From Hahellaceae bacterium (lineage in GTDB: Bacteria > Pseudomonadota > Gammaproteobacteria > Pseudomonadales > Oleiphilaceae), in the NCBI GenBank assembly GCA_016744695.1, contig JADGDV010000003.1, positions 1 through 64,000 of the forward strand: DNA of 64,000 nt, given 5' to 3'. Both the position numbers and the translations under genes were made by a program. The first letter of the stretch is position 1. Every line of letters begins with the position of its first letter. Under the pieces are notes generated by a model that did no database searches, was not told the DNA's origin, and worked only from the letters and a program-made list of their open reading frames with translations. Shown here piece by piece: positions 9,049-17,290 of this stretch.

Positions 9049-9954
9049 ATGGCACATGTACCCAAAGTAAGTGTTATCTTACCAACATATAATAGGGCTC
9101 ACTTACTAGAGCGAGCAGCGCAGTCCGTTCTTCAACAGTCTTTTAAAGACTTGGAACTAATTATCGTTGATGATAGTTCACAAGATAACACTCAAGAGGT
9201 TGTCGATAACCTAAATGACCCAAGAGTATTCTATATCAAGCACCTCCATAACCAAGGTGGATCAGCTGCACGCAATACAGGAATTAAAGCTTCATCTGGT
9301 CGTTACATCGCATTTCAAGACAGTGATGATGAGTGGCTATGGGGTAAACTACAACAGCAAGTCGACCTACTAGATAAGTCTCATGAAAGCATAGGTGTGA
9401 TCTATAGCGGTTTCTTACAGTGCAATAAAAGAAATACTAAGTACATCCCCCATGAGCAAGGTCAAACAATCGAAATAAACACTCTTCACAATTTACTCTT
9501 GGGTAATTTCATTAGTACCCAAACATTACTTGTAAAAAAAGAGTGCTTAGAAAAATATGGATATTTTGACGAGAACCTACCTCGATTTCAGGACTGGGAG
9601 TTAGTCATTCGTTTGGCGAAAAACATTAACTTTAAGCTCATTGATGAGCCTTTGGTAGCCGTCCACTCAACCCCAGGAAATATAACCTCTAATAAATCCG
9701 TTAGATTGAAAGCACTTGAACTAATCTATGAAAAGCATTTAGAGTTATTTAATGCGCACACCAATGCAAAAGCCTTATTTCTTTTTAATATGGGGCACAT
9801 CGCAGCGGCTGAGGGTGATACCAGAAAGGGAGTTATATGTTATTTAAAAGCCATACAAGCTGATGCTACAAATTTAACATTCTATTGTGCTCTTCTTTTA
9901 ACACCTATCAGAAGACATATTATTGCTGTAAAACACAAACTAAAATCACCTTAG
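9049..9954 (+). CDS. GT2-family glycosyltransferase
   Basis: A 301-residue GT-A enzyme. It opens with PKVSVILPTYNRA, has IIVDDSSQDNT for nucleotide binding and DSDDEW (about residues 92-97) as the metal-binding DxD region. FQDWELVIRL is the usual catalytic-base region. It starts 6 bases after the preceding methyltransferase, so they are cotranscribed. The C-terminal 60 residues look helical, with no membrane segment clear enough to call. Donor and acceptor are unknown. Confidence 0.86.
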   Translation: MAHVPKVSVILPTYNRAHLLERAAQSVLQQSFKDLELIIVDDSSQDNTQEVVDNLNDPRVFYIKHLHNQGGSAARNTGIKASSGRYIAFQDSDDEWLWGKLQQQVDLLDKSHESIGVIYSGFLQCNKRNTKYIPHEQGQTIEINTLHNLLLGNFISTQTLLVKKECLEKYGYFDENLPRFQDWELVIRLAKNINFKLIDEPLVAVHSTPGNITSNKSVRLKALELIYEKHLELFNAHTNAKALFLFNMGHIAAAEGDTRKGVICYLKAIQADATNLTFYCALLLTPIRRHIIAVKHKLKSP

Positions 9955-10008
9955 TATATTGCGTATTCACAATACCAACACTCTATTTATCACTATAAAT
10001 TAGATTAT

Positions 10009-10953
10009 ATGACAACTGAAATGAAACGATTAAATGTCAACATCCTGCTATCTTCATATAACGGAGAACGTTTTATCGAGGCGCAGATAGACAGTCTATT
10101 GAAACAGTCATTCGAAAGTATATCTATTTATATAAGAGATGATGGGTCTACAGATAGCACCGTTTCGAAAATACGACCGTACCTTTCTAAACACAGTAAT
10201 ATCCACTTAACTACGGGTAAAAACCTCGGCGTTATCGGTAGTTTTCTGGAATTACTCAACCACGCCCCAAATAATAAAAATGAACTTTACGCATTCTGCG
10301 ACCAAGACGATATATGGATACCAGATAAAATCGAAAGAGCTGTAATACAGCTATCTAGTCAAAGCAGTCCGGAAAACACGCTATATTGCTCTAGATTAGA
10401 GTATGTAGACGAAAACCTAAACCATTTAGGCTATACATTAATTCCCAAAGTCCTAGGTTTTAACAACGCCGTTGTTGAGAACATAGCCGTAGGGTGTACC
10501 GTCGTGTTCGGAACCACAATTAGAGAACACATGCTACGCGCCTCCCCCGATTTAATGATGATGCATGACTGGTGGGCCTACCTTATAGCCTCAGCATTTG
10601 GTGAGATTATTTTCGACAATAAGCCAACTATTTCATATCGACAGCATGGAAATAACGTTACCGCTTTTGAACCAGGATTAATAAAAATAAAAGCTAGATT
10701 TAAAGGATTAATTTCGAGACTACTATCTCAACAACACACAGGTCTCGATTCGCTTAATCAAGCCATACATTTTAAAGAAACCTATAAAGAGCTATCAAAA
10801 GAACACTGCGACATAATTAATCATTTAGTCGAGTTGCGCGGCCCACACAAGCTTATAGCGCGCATCAGGTATGTATTAAATCCTGAGGTAATTAGAACTA
10901 ACCCAGTGGAGAACTGGTCTCTTAAGCCCATGATTGTTTTTGGTTGGCACTAG
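10009..10953 (+). CDS. GT2-family glycosyltransferase (rhamnosyltransferase-like)
   Basis: A 314-residue GT-A enzyme. NILLSSYNGERFIEAQIDSL, IRDDGSTDST and FCDQDDIWIPDKI are typical of the O-antigen GT2 subgroup often annotated as rhamnosyltransferases. MMMHDWWAYLIA and ISYRQHGNN follow as in that subgroup. Met5 is an alternative start and neither start has a strong ribosome site. Its stop overlaps by four bases the stop of the gene on the opposite strand, so the two operons converge here with no spacer. Confidence 0.83.
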   Translation: MTTEMKRLNVNILLSSYNGERFIEAQIDSLLKQSFESISIYIRDDGSTDSTVSKIRPYLSKHSNIHLTTGKNLGVIGSFLELLNHAPNNKNELYAFCDQDDIWIPDKIERAVIQLSSQSSPENTLYCSRLEYVDENLNHLGYTLIPKVLGFNNAVVENIAVGCTVVFGTTIREHMLRASPDLMMMHDWWAYLIASAFGEIIFDNKPTISYRQHGNNVTAFEPGLIKIKARFKGLISRLLSQQHTGLDSLNQAIHFKETYKELSKEHCDIINHLVELRGPHKLIARIRYVLNPEVIRTNPVENWSLKPMIVFGWH

Positions 10954-12119
10954 GGTAAGGCCGCTTCCGGCTCAATCAGTTCACTAAATAGTGCATTGCC
11001 TTTCTTGTTTGAAAGATTTTTAATGTAGTACTCGCTAGCACTCTGAGCTAGATTTTTTCTTTTCTTTTCATTACCTGCAAGCTCTTCAATTTTAACAGCT
11101 AATAACCTTGCATTCGTTACAGGAGATGTTTCAAGGGGCATAATATCTAATAATCCAAATGCACTACGAGTCCACTCTGTTTCTCCTGTAATAATAGCTC
11201 GCCCACAGTTAGCATATGAATATATTTTATAAGGGCAAACTCGCTGTGCTTTCGGGCCCTGTCCAAAAATGCCAAGGCAAATATCTGATTCAGAAATGTA
11301 CTTAGCTATTTGGCTCCCGCTCTGCCAAGTTTTCATCCAAATAACACTGTCAGGATGACTTTTCAAATGCTCTTCTACCAACCGTCCATCTTGCCCATTA
11401 CCTATAATCGTAAATTCAATATTTTTGTTACCTTGCAACAGGTTAATTGCCTCCAATATTGTCTCAATTCCATGCAAGGGAACAAGTGTCCCAACAAACA
11501 GGACTCTAATAGCCTTACCATCAGGCCTATAAGGAGAAAACTGCATATCATTTTCATTTGTAGATAAGGGAATGGCTATAAATTTGTGTAGTGGTAGTTC
11601 GAAAAGCTGACTGTAAGAAACACTATTTTGATCGGTATCCGTAACGACGGTATCTGCAAAATCAAACGCCCTTTTCTCTATGTTCTTTAAGAGTTTGGCT
11701 CCTATAGACTTGCTTGAAACAAGTTTACGATCATTTACAATAGTGTCATAGAGTGAAATAAATGCATCAATTACTACTTTGTTCGGCCGAAATTTCTTGG
11801 GTAAAAAAGATAGAATAACAACAACAAAAACGGCTGGATAAGGAATATATACGTTATGAGCTGGGCAAGCTCTGATGTAACGATACAGCACTACCAAATG
11901 TGAAAAGAGTAATCTCCAAGCACTAAGCAGCAATTTTGTCCAAATACCGCCGCGACCTACTTGTTTTTCGGGCCACATGGGAAAGTTAATTTCAGCTACT
12001 TTAAGACCACCCAACTCCATCAAAGATTTTACTCGATACTTTACATTAGGGTACCCCTCAGACTTTAGGTATACCCCAAGTATCAGCAAGTCAACCTCGG
12101 CGGTACTGCGAGCTCTCAC
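10950..12119 (-). CDS. GT4-like glycosyltransferase
   Basis: A 389-residue protein with a GT-B C-terminal domain: AIRVLFVGTLVPLHGI (about residues 203-218), FTIIGNGQDG, and SDICLGIFGQGPKAQRVCPYK in place of the usual E-x7-E region, with KIYSYANCGRAIITGE after it. The N-terminal half contains a hydrophobic stretch (LLFSHLVVLYRYI, VVILSFLP) that may bind the membrane. It begins at a GTG that overlaps the upstream stop (GTGA), so it is translationally coupled to the GT2 gene at 12116-13000. Substrate is unknown. Confidence 0.78.
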   Translation of the reverse strand: MRARSTAEVDLLILGVYLKSEGYPNVKYRVKSLMELGGLKVAEINFPMWPEKQVGRGGIWTKLLLSAWRLLFSHLVVLYRYIRACPAHNVYIPYPAVFVVVILSFLPKKFRPNKVVIDAFISLYDTIVNDRKLVSSKSIGAKLLKNIEKRAFDFADTVVTDTDQNSVSYSQLFELPLHKFIAIPLSTNENDMQFSPYRPDGKAIRVLFVGTLVPLHGIETILEAINLLQGNKNIEFTIIGNGQDGRLVEEHLKSHPDSVIWMKTWQSGSQIAKYISESDICLGIFGQGPKAQRVCPYKIYSYANCGRAIITGETEWTRSAFGLLDIMPLETSPVTNARLLAVKIEELAGNEKKRKNLAQSASEYYIKNLSNKKGNALFSELIEPEAALP

Positions 12120-13000
12120 AACGCACCAGACTGTTGTTTAATGCCATCACGAATACCTTTTACCATTGCGCCAAGCTTTCCTCGCTTATCATCCTCAAAC
12201 AAGATAACGGATAGAGTCTCGACAACAATACGAACAAGTTGCTTAAGCCCCCATATTTTCTCTGTGGACCAATATTCTTTCGCCGTTAATAATGCATTAC
12301 GAGTCATATAGTATTTTCGAATCGAATTATGCCTTGGAACTAGAGATGTAAAACGATTTAAGCCTGATTGGTTATCTCCGATCAAATGAGACATACCTAT
12401 TTCGCGGGTCATTAGAACAGGATAGTTTCTCTTACGTACTCTAAGGCAATACTCATGATCAACTGAATCAATAAAGTAATCAGCACGAAATCCGCCAATC
12501 AATTCGACCAAAGGCATAGGAATGAGCATTCCAGAAGTAATAACTGTTTTACGTTCTACTAATTCGCACAAGGCCCCCTGTTTGCACAAGGTTATTCTCG
12601 GTCTATTACTTTTTTCATCAATGTAATTACAGCCAAGCAGGAAATAGCTATTTGTTTGAGAGGGTGCGGCGCGACTCATTATGTCAAAAAAGTCAGGTCT
12701 AATTTGGCTGTCTTGGTCGAAGCAAAAAAACCATTCAGCACCCATGAGTTTTGAATACTCGACACCTTGATTAAGCGCCTCACCAACCCCCAGATTCTTT
12801 TCATTTTTTATGAGCGTTGCGTTATAGGTTTCGGCTATTCCGTCAAGTCTTTTATGCACATGGCCTGAGGCCGAATTATCTACAATGACGAGATTTTTTA
12901 TTTGCTGATAAATAAGAGCGAAATTCTTTTCGAAATCTTTATCTGGAAAAAACGTCACTACAACGCCGCAGCAATTTTTAGCTTCTATTTTTACATTCAT
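12116..13000 (-). CDS. GT2-family glycosyltransferase (rhamnosyltransferase-like)
   Basis: A 294-residue protein resembling the dTDP-rhamnose-type GT2 group: CGVVVTFFPDKDF at the start, LVIVDNSASG, FCFDQDSQI as the DxD region (about residues 92-100), and a C-terminal HNSIRKYYMTRN segment typical of this group. It ends in GTGA shared with the next gene. 33 bases separate it from the polyprenyl-phosphate glycosyltransferase upstream, so it may be on the same message as the pilin-linked genes or have its own promoter there. Confidence 0.82.
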   Translation of the reverse strand: MNVKIEAKNCCGVVVTFFPDKDFEKNFALIYQQIKNLVIVDNSASGHVHKRLDGIAETYNATLIKNEKNLGVGEALNQGVEYSKLMGAEWFFCFDQDSQIRPDFFDIMSRAAPSQTNSYFLLGCNYIDEKSNRPRITLCKQGALCELVERKTVITSGMLIPMPLVELIGGFRADYFIDSVDHEYCLRVRKRNYPVLMTREIGMSHLIGDNQSGLNRFTSLVPRHNSIRKYYMTRNALLTAKEYWSTEKIWGLKQLVRIVVETLSVILFEDDKRGKLGAMVKGIRDGIKQQSGAL

Positions 13001-13033
13001 TTAAAAATATATACACTCACGAAAACCCTTTTC

Positions 13034-14020
13034 CTAATGATCAATGCCAGAAGTATTATGAGGCTCTTCTTGCAATACGGTTATATCCGAATCTCGGTGA
13101 CCACCCTTAGAAATGTACATCAACGTCGTTACTTGCTCAGAGATCAACCCCATTAAAAATATGAGCACTGATGAAGAAAACAGCAAAGCGCTCATATTCG
13201 TAAACCGACCATCGGTCATATAAGTAAATATATAATAAACAAAACCAGTCAGAAAAAATGAAAAACTAATGGGTGTAAACAGTTTTAACGGAGAGTATAA
13301 GGTACCAATTTTAAAAATAATGAGTAAAAATCGCACACCATCTTTTACTAAATCAATATGGCTTTTACCTACACGTTTATCTGCTTGTATAGGTACATAA
13401 GCGACAGAGTATCCGGCTCTAAAAAATGACATTGTTATCGTCGTAGGATAAGAAAAACCATTAGGTAAAATAGCTAAAAACTGCTTAAAAAAACCTGCCT
13501 TTACGGCACGAAAGCCTGATGTTAAGTCTTCAATTTTATGACCGACCATCCAAGATGCCAGATGATTATAAAGTCTATTCGCTGCTAGCCGTCCAAAACT
13601 AGCCTGAGACTTGCTATCTCTTGCCCCAACAGCCATATCATAGCCCTGCTCTAGCTTCGCCAAAAGTTTTTGTATATCTTCTGGTCTATGCTGCCCATCA
13701 CCATCCATAAATACTAGGGTAGAGCCACTAGCTGCCCTTGCACCACTTTTTATAGCGGCTCCATTCCCTTTTGAATAAGGATGAACAACTTCTTGTACCC
13801 TGTTCTGTTTGCACATTTCAGAGGTATTATCTGTTGAACCATCATTTACAACAATAATTTCATATTGGGGAAATTTTGTTAATAGTTCAGGAAGAAGGCG
13901 CGCTAAAGACTCAGCTTCATTTTTTGCTGGAATAACAATTGATATTGTTTGTTGTTCAGACATTGACTTTATAGCACTCAGTTTATAAGTATCATTTAAG
14001 GGGTGTTTAACAGCCCCCAT
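13034..14020 (-). CDS. polyprenyl-phosphate glycosyltransferase (DPM1-like GT2 with C-terminal membrane segments)
   Basis: A 328-residue protein. The GT2 domain has ISIVIPAKNEA, IIVVNDGSTDNT and FMDGDGQHRPED (DxD region); VGKSHI in the middle is typical of dolichyl/undecaprenyl-phosphate sugar synthases. Two membrane segments follow (about residues 245-265 and 282-305). Such enzymes move a sugar from a nucleotide donor to undecaprenyl phosphate at the cytoplasmic face, feeding a GT-C transferase. The ATG at 14020 overlaps the upstream gene by 25 bases. Met20 (13963) lies just before the family's normal beginning and could be the true start. It is probably cotranscribed with the TfpZ-like and GT-C genes. 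Confidence 0.82.
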   Translation of the reverse strand: MGAVKHPLNDTYKLSAIKSMSEQQTISIVIPAKNEAESLARLLPELLTKFPQYEIIVVNDGSTDNTSEMCKQNRVQEVVHPYSKGNGAAIKSGARAASGSTLVFMDGDGQHRPEDIQKLLAKLEQGYDMAVGARDSKSQASFGRLAANRLYNHLASWMVGHKIEDLTSGFRAVKAGFFKQFLAILPNGFSYPTTITMSFFRAGYSVAYVPIQADKRVGKSHIDLVKDGVRFLLIIFKIGTLYSPLKLFTPISFSFFLTGFVYYIFTYMTDGRFTNMSALLFSSSVLIFLMGLISEQVTTLMYISKGGHRDSDITVLQEEPHNTSGIDH

Positions 14021-14742
14021 GGTGCAACGTTAACTATCTTGATGGGAGTTAAACTGTCGACATCAATTAATATCAACATATCCTGACTTTTCAAGTTAAC
14101 CAACGGATAAGCCATTACGTTAATCTCGTCCATTTTTACAGAATTGAGTTCACTCGACAATCCTGGGTATTCGGCCAGCACGGTGTCCATTCTATACCCT
14201 CTTTCTTTAACATCCTCAATTTGATATCGAATAGGCTCATACAACCCTGGTCTCAATTCGATATCAGGAGCACCATTCATCACATCCATAATAAAAGACA
14301 CATTAACACTGCTAGGAAGATAAGCAGCCACCAGTAGAGGCTTATCTATCTCTAATTTTTCCAACGAAACCAATGGTGAAATCTTACGCTGATCAATACT
14401 GTTTGCTGTAATAACTACAAATCGATCTACTGAAAAAACCAAAAAAAGCGGACGTTCTGAGTATAGTATCTTTAATCCTATTAACAAAGCTGACGCTTGT
14501 AGCAATAGGATTACGATCAGGTCCTTGAAAAAGTGGTGCCTATCAGCCTTATAGACGATAAAAGCTAATAAAGGGCCAGCAACTAAAGCCGAACCAGCTA
14601 CAATCATAAATATATCAGCCGCATTTAACACGGTATAATAATAAGACGGATACCATACAAACCTGACAATATAAAACAGCACTGCAATCACCAGCAATGT
14701 TAGTGCAGTATATTTAAGCATGAATTGAAATCTATCTTTCAA
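13996..14742 (-). CDS. TfpX/TfpZ-family type IV pilin accessory protein
   Basis: A 248-residue protein with about three membrane segments in the first 95 residues, then a periplasmic-type domain. The signature strings FVWYP, VLGPLL-like VAGPLL, and LFLVFSVDRFVV (about residues 98-109) match the TfpX/TfpZ family encoded beside pilA in Pseudomonas and related bacteria. Family members act in pilin stability or assembly. The start is a TTG overlapping the GT-C stop (TTGA) with AAGG 7 bases upstream. A Met eight residues in is an alternative but has no ribosome site. Confidence 0.82.
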   Translation of the reverse strand: MKDRFQFMLKYTALTLLVIAVLFYIVRFVWYPSYYYTVLNAADIFMIVAGSALVAGPLLAFIVYKADRHHFFKDLIVILLLQASALLIGLKILYSERPLFLVFSVDRFVVITANSIDQRKISPLVSLEKLEIDKPLLVAAYLPSSVNVSFIMDVMNGAPDIELRPGLYEPIRYQIEDVKERGYRMDTVLAEYPGLSSELNSVKMDEINVMAYPLVNLKSQDMLILIDVDSLTPIKIVNVAPWGLLNTP

Positions 14743-16454
14743 GGCAGAACCTTAGACTTGTAATTAGCATAAAGACGCAAAATATTATTGCCGTACTTAC
14801 CTCCAAAATTTGGATTTCCTTTGCATGCTACAATTAAGTTATCAACTCCATGAGAGTTCACCTTACATACTCCATCATTGATACACTTGAAATAAGAAAA
14901 GAGATAATTATAGTTATTCGCATTAAAGGGGCCGTTTGCTAACTGGTTAAACAGTAATTTTCGATACTTATCCTTCATAGCAACACCTTCAATACTTTCA
15001 AGCATTAGCAACCCAAACAAACCATCGGTATAGCTATTCCTAAGATCAGCACTTTTTTCAAAATATTGAGCTGCTTTTTCTAACGATATTTTCTGCCGTT
15101 CTGTGTCTTCATGTTGATGACCATGTGCCGCAAATATCTTGCCCACATGATAGTTAACCCTAGGCGATTCAGGGTGATTTCTGAGCTCTTCAAAAGGGTG
15201 GAGTGCAGGATTCCCCCAGACACTAGCCCGTAAGAAAGTGGAGAACCCCAAATAAAATAACGCTATGAAGATAAGTCCGTACGACAGCTTTAATAACGAA
15301 GAATGCGCACTCAATCCTATTAGGCCATAAGCAACCCAAAACAGTATAGAAAAGCTTGCCACATAGCTGCGATGTTCATGCACTAACTCAAGACTAATGA
15401 CCGTCGACTCCATCAAGTGAGCGGCGAAGAAAAACAACACGCCAAACGAATAAACAGGAAACCGTTTTACAAAGATGAGCGCAGTAGCAATAAGCGTAGT
15501 GTTCAGCAAAGTCGATAACAAAGTAGTTATCGGGTTGAAAAGTGATGTGGATATAGCAATATCATCATGAAATAGCCCAAGTTCAGCATTCACAGGTAAA
15601 ACTATCTGTTTCAGATAAAAAACAAGCACCCTAGACTCCGTCAAGAGCCGCTCCAACAGCCCAAAATCGCGACGGTCATAGCCACTCAATATCCATTCTG
15701 GCTTTATCACGCTGCAAGCAACAACAAAGAGAAGTGGTATTACCAATGAAGCCGCCCCCCCTATCAATAGAGATCTAGCACGCGAATCAACAGTTTGAAA
15801 GCGGAAAAAGATAGCTTCTATCAAAAAACAATACAAAGGAAAGAGAGCCGCATTCTCTTTACTGAACAACCCTAAAGGTAAAAAAACGAAAAAGCCGCTA
15901 ATAATTAACAAAAAACCATTAGGCTTTCCGTGCAACAGCCTCAAACGTCCATAAACATAGCAAGCTAATCCAAAAAAACAAAATAAAGCACTCAACCCAG
16001 CCATACGCTGAACAACGTATAACACCGGCGTTAAATTTAAAGGATGTAGCAGCCAAAACGCAGAAACAAGTAAGGCCAACTGTCCACACTTTTTATCGCC
16101 TAAAGTATCAACCCGCCGCGCTAAACCCAGAGCAAGAAAAAAAACACCAACACCCGTAAGTAAGTGAATGAACAAATTAGTAAGTTTGAAAAAGAAAGGG
16201 TCAAAGCCAGAAAGGTAATGATTAACAGCAAAACTAACCATCGCTATCGGCCTGCCAAGTACACCAGAGTGGCCAGAGTCAGCAACGTGCTTTAACGAAG
16301 AAAGCGACAGTTCATTAATTTGCAAAGCGCTGTTACTTAGAATATTCCACTCATCATCAAAGTAGAAACCGCCTGTCATTCCAGGCCAATACAATGCAGC
16401 TATAGTCGCAAGTAAAACGAACAAGCTAATTGCTAGATTTTTTTTTATCCACAT
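14739..16454 (-). CDS. GT-C-type membrane glycosyltransferase, probable pilin glycosyltransferase (TfpW-like role)
   Basis: A 571-residue integral membrane protein with about 11-12 hydrophobic segments. The first periplasmic loop carries GGFYFDDEWNI, an acidic cluster at the place where GT-C enzymes keep their catalytic aspartates, and GRPIAMVSFAVNHYLSG follows. The C-terminal 150 residues (VNYHVGKIFAAHG, LEKAAQYFEKSADL) look TPR-like. I moved the start to the ATG at 16454; the longest frame begins at a TTG inside the U-tract of the pilA terminator. The position behind pilA and before a TfpZ-like gene recalls Pseudomonas pilin-modification genes, but I cannot show homology to TfpW itself. Confidence 0.72.
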   Translation of the reverse strand: MWIKKNLAISLFVLLATIAALYWPGMTGGFYFDDEWNILSNSALQINELSLSSLKHVADSGHSGVLGRPIAMVSFAVNHYLSGFDPFFFKLTNLFIHLLTGVGVFFLALGLARRVDTLGDKKCGQLALLVSAFWLLHPLNLTPVLYVVQRMAGLSALFCFFGLACYVYGRLRLLHGKPNGFLLIISGFFVFLPLGLFSKENAALFPLYCFLIEAIFFRFQTVDSRARSLLIGGAASLVIPLLFVVACSVIKPEWILSGYDRRDFGLLERLLTESRVLVFYLKQIVLPVNAELGLFHDDIAISTSLFNPITTLLSTLLNTTLIATALIFVKRFPVYSFGVLFFFAAHLMESTVISLELVHEHRSYVASFSILFWVAYGLIGLSAHSSLLKLSYGLIFIALFYLGFSTFLRASVWGNPALHPFEELRNHPESPRVNYHVGKIFAAHGHQHEDTERQKISLEKAAQYFEKSADLRNSYTDGLFGLLMLESIEGVAMKDKYRKLLFNQLANGPFNANNYNYLFSYFKCINDGVCKVNSHGVDNLIVACKGNPNFGGKYGNNILRLYANYKSKVLP

Positions 16455-16458
16455 ACGC

Positions 16459-16481
16459 AAAAAAGCGCCCTTTCAGGCGCC
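16459..16481 (-). terminator. pilA transcription terminator abutting the next start codon
   Basis: On the minus strand a GCGCC / GGCGC stem with a six-base loop is followed by six T residues. It lies 29 bases past the pilA stop. The ATG of the GT-C gene begins four bases after the T tract, so any read-through message carries the hairpin directly in front of that gene. This probably keeps the glycosylation genes well below pilA in expression. Confidence 0.75.
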
Positions 16482-16509
16482 CTCTGTTTTATTACTAACT
16501 ACTTATTAA

Positions 16510-16953
16510 TTAACGACAGTTAGATGGTAGGTATTTAGCATCAAGTGAAGTAGCAGCACATTCCCATTGAACACCCGTAGCAGTACCAGTACCAGTTAGC
16601 GTGAAAGCATCACCAGCTGTTGTGCTACCGCCCACATCTTTAACAGCCATGGTAATTAAACCAATATCATCTGATGTTTTAGTATATGTCATAGACTGAA
16701 CTACCTTTGCAGTAGCATAAGACGTATTAGTTTCGAAACCTGCAGTAGTTTGATCTGCTGGCATAGAACCTTCTGAAATATAGTATTCAGAAACAGCAGT
16801 CTTAGCCTGCGCACCGATGCTCATTGCCTCTGTTAATTTAGCTCTAATGGTATAGTCCTGATAAGCAGGAATCGCAACCGCTGCCAAAATACCAATAATC
16901 GCAACAACGATCATTAATTCAATTAGCGTAAAACCTTGTTGTACTTTTTTCAT
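16510..16953 (-). CDS. pilA: type IVa major pilin PilA
   Basis: A 147-residue prepilin with a short basic leader MKKVQQG cleaved before [20 protein letters not shown], the conserved N-terminal helix with Glu5 of the mature protein. Two C-terminal cysteines (WECAAT...LPSNC) would form the disulphide loop. The middle is rich in Ser, Thr and Gly (e.g. [16 protein letters not shown]), possible O-glycosylation sites given the downstream genes. TGGAG lies 9 bases before the ATG. It reads away from pilBCD and has its own sigma-54-like promoter and terminator. Confidence 0.96.
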   Translation of the reverse strand: MKKVQQGFTLIELMIVVAIIGILAAVAIPAYQDYTIRAKLTEAMSIGAQAKTAVSEYYISEGSMPADQTTAGFETNTSYATAKVVQSMTYTKTSDDIGLITMAVKDVGGSTTAGDAFTLTGTGTATGVQWECAATSLDAKYLPSNCR

Positions 16954-17043
16954 AATATATTTCTCCAGAGTTTAAAAGTCGACCACTTCTTTTTATATTC
17001 TCTATATCGAGAAGAGGTCAGAAGCTAGCCATGAATAAATAGT

Positions 17044-17059
17044 AGCACGGGTTATGCCA
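17044..17059 (-). promoter_or_regulatory. sigma-54 (-24/-12) promoter of pilA
   Basis: The minus strand reads TGGCATAACCCGTGCT, with GG and GC separated by exactly ten bases as sigma-54 promoters require; only the first T of the TTGC box differs. It lies about 90 bases before the pilA ATG, leaving an untranslated leader of roughly 80 bases. pilA in Pseudomonas is transcribed by RpoN with PilR. The rest of the 337-base gap 16954-17290 is AT-rich and must also hold the pilB promoter, which I could not place. Confidence 0.75.
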
Positions 17060-17290
17060 ACTGCAAATTATTTTTAACTTTTAATTAAAATTCATAGAGA
17101 TAGCGAAAAAAACTAGAATCAATCTTCAATTTAACAATTTATAAAACCAATCACTTATGGTCAGCATGTGACCTTTTGCGTCACTTAGACTTCAACAACA
17201 AACAAAAACACAGGAAAACTTTAAAAAAGAACGCCATCGAACTACACTCTGTAGTTAGACATCAAACTTAAAGCAATTTATACGGTTTTT

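Noticed and set aside
16455-16460. TTG start for the GT-C gene
   Set aside because: Lies inside the T tract of the pilA terminator; the ATG at 16454 is preferred.
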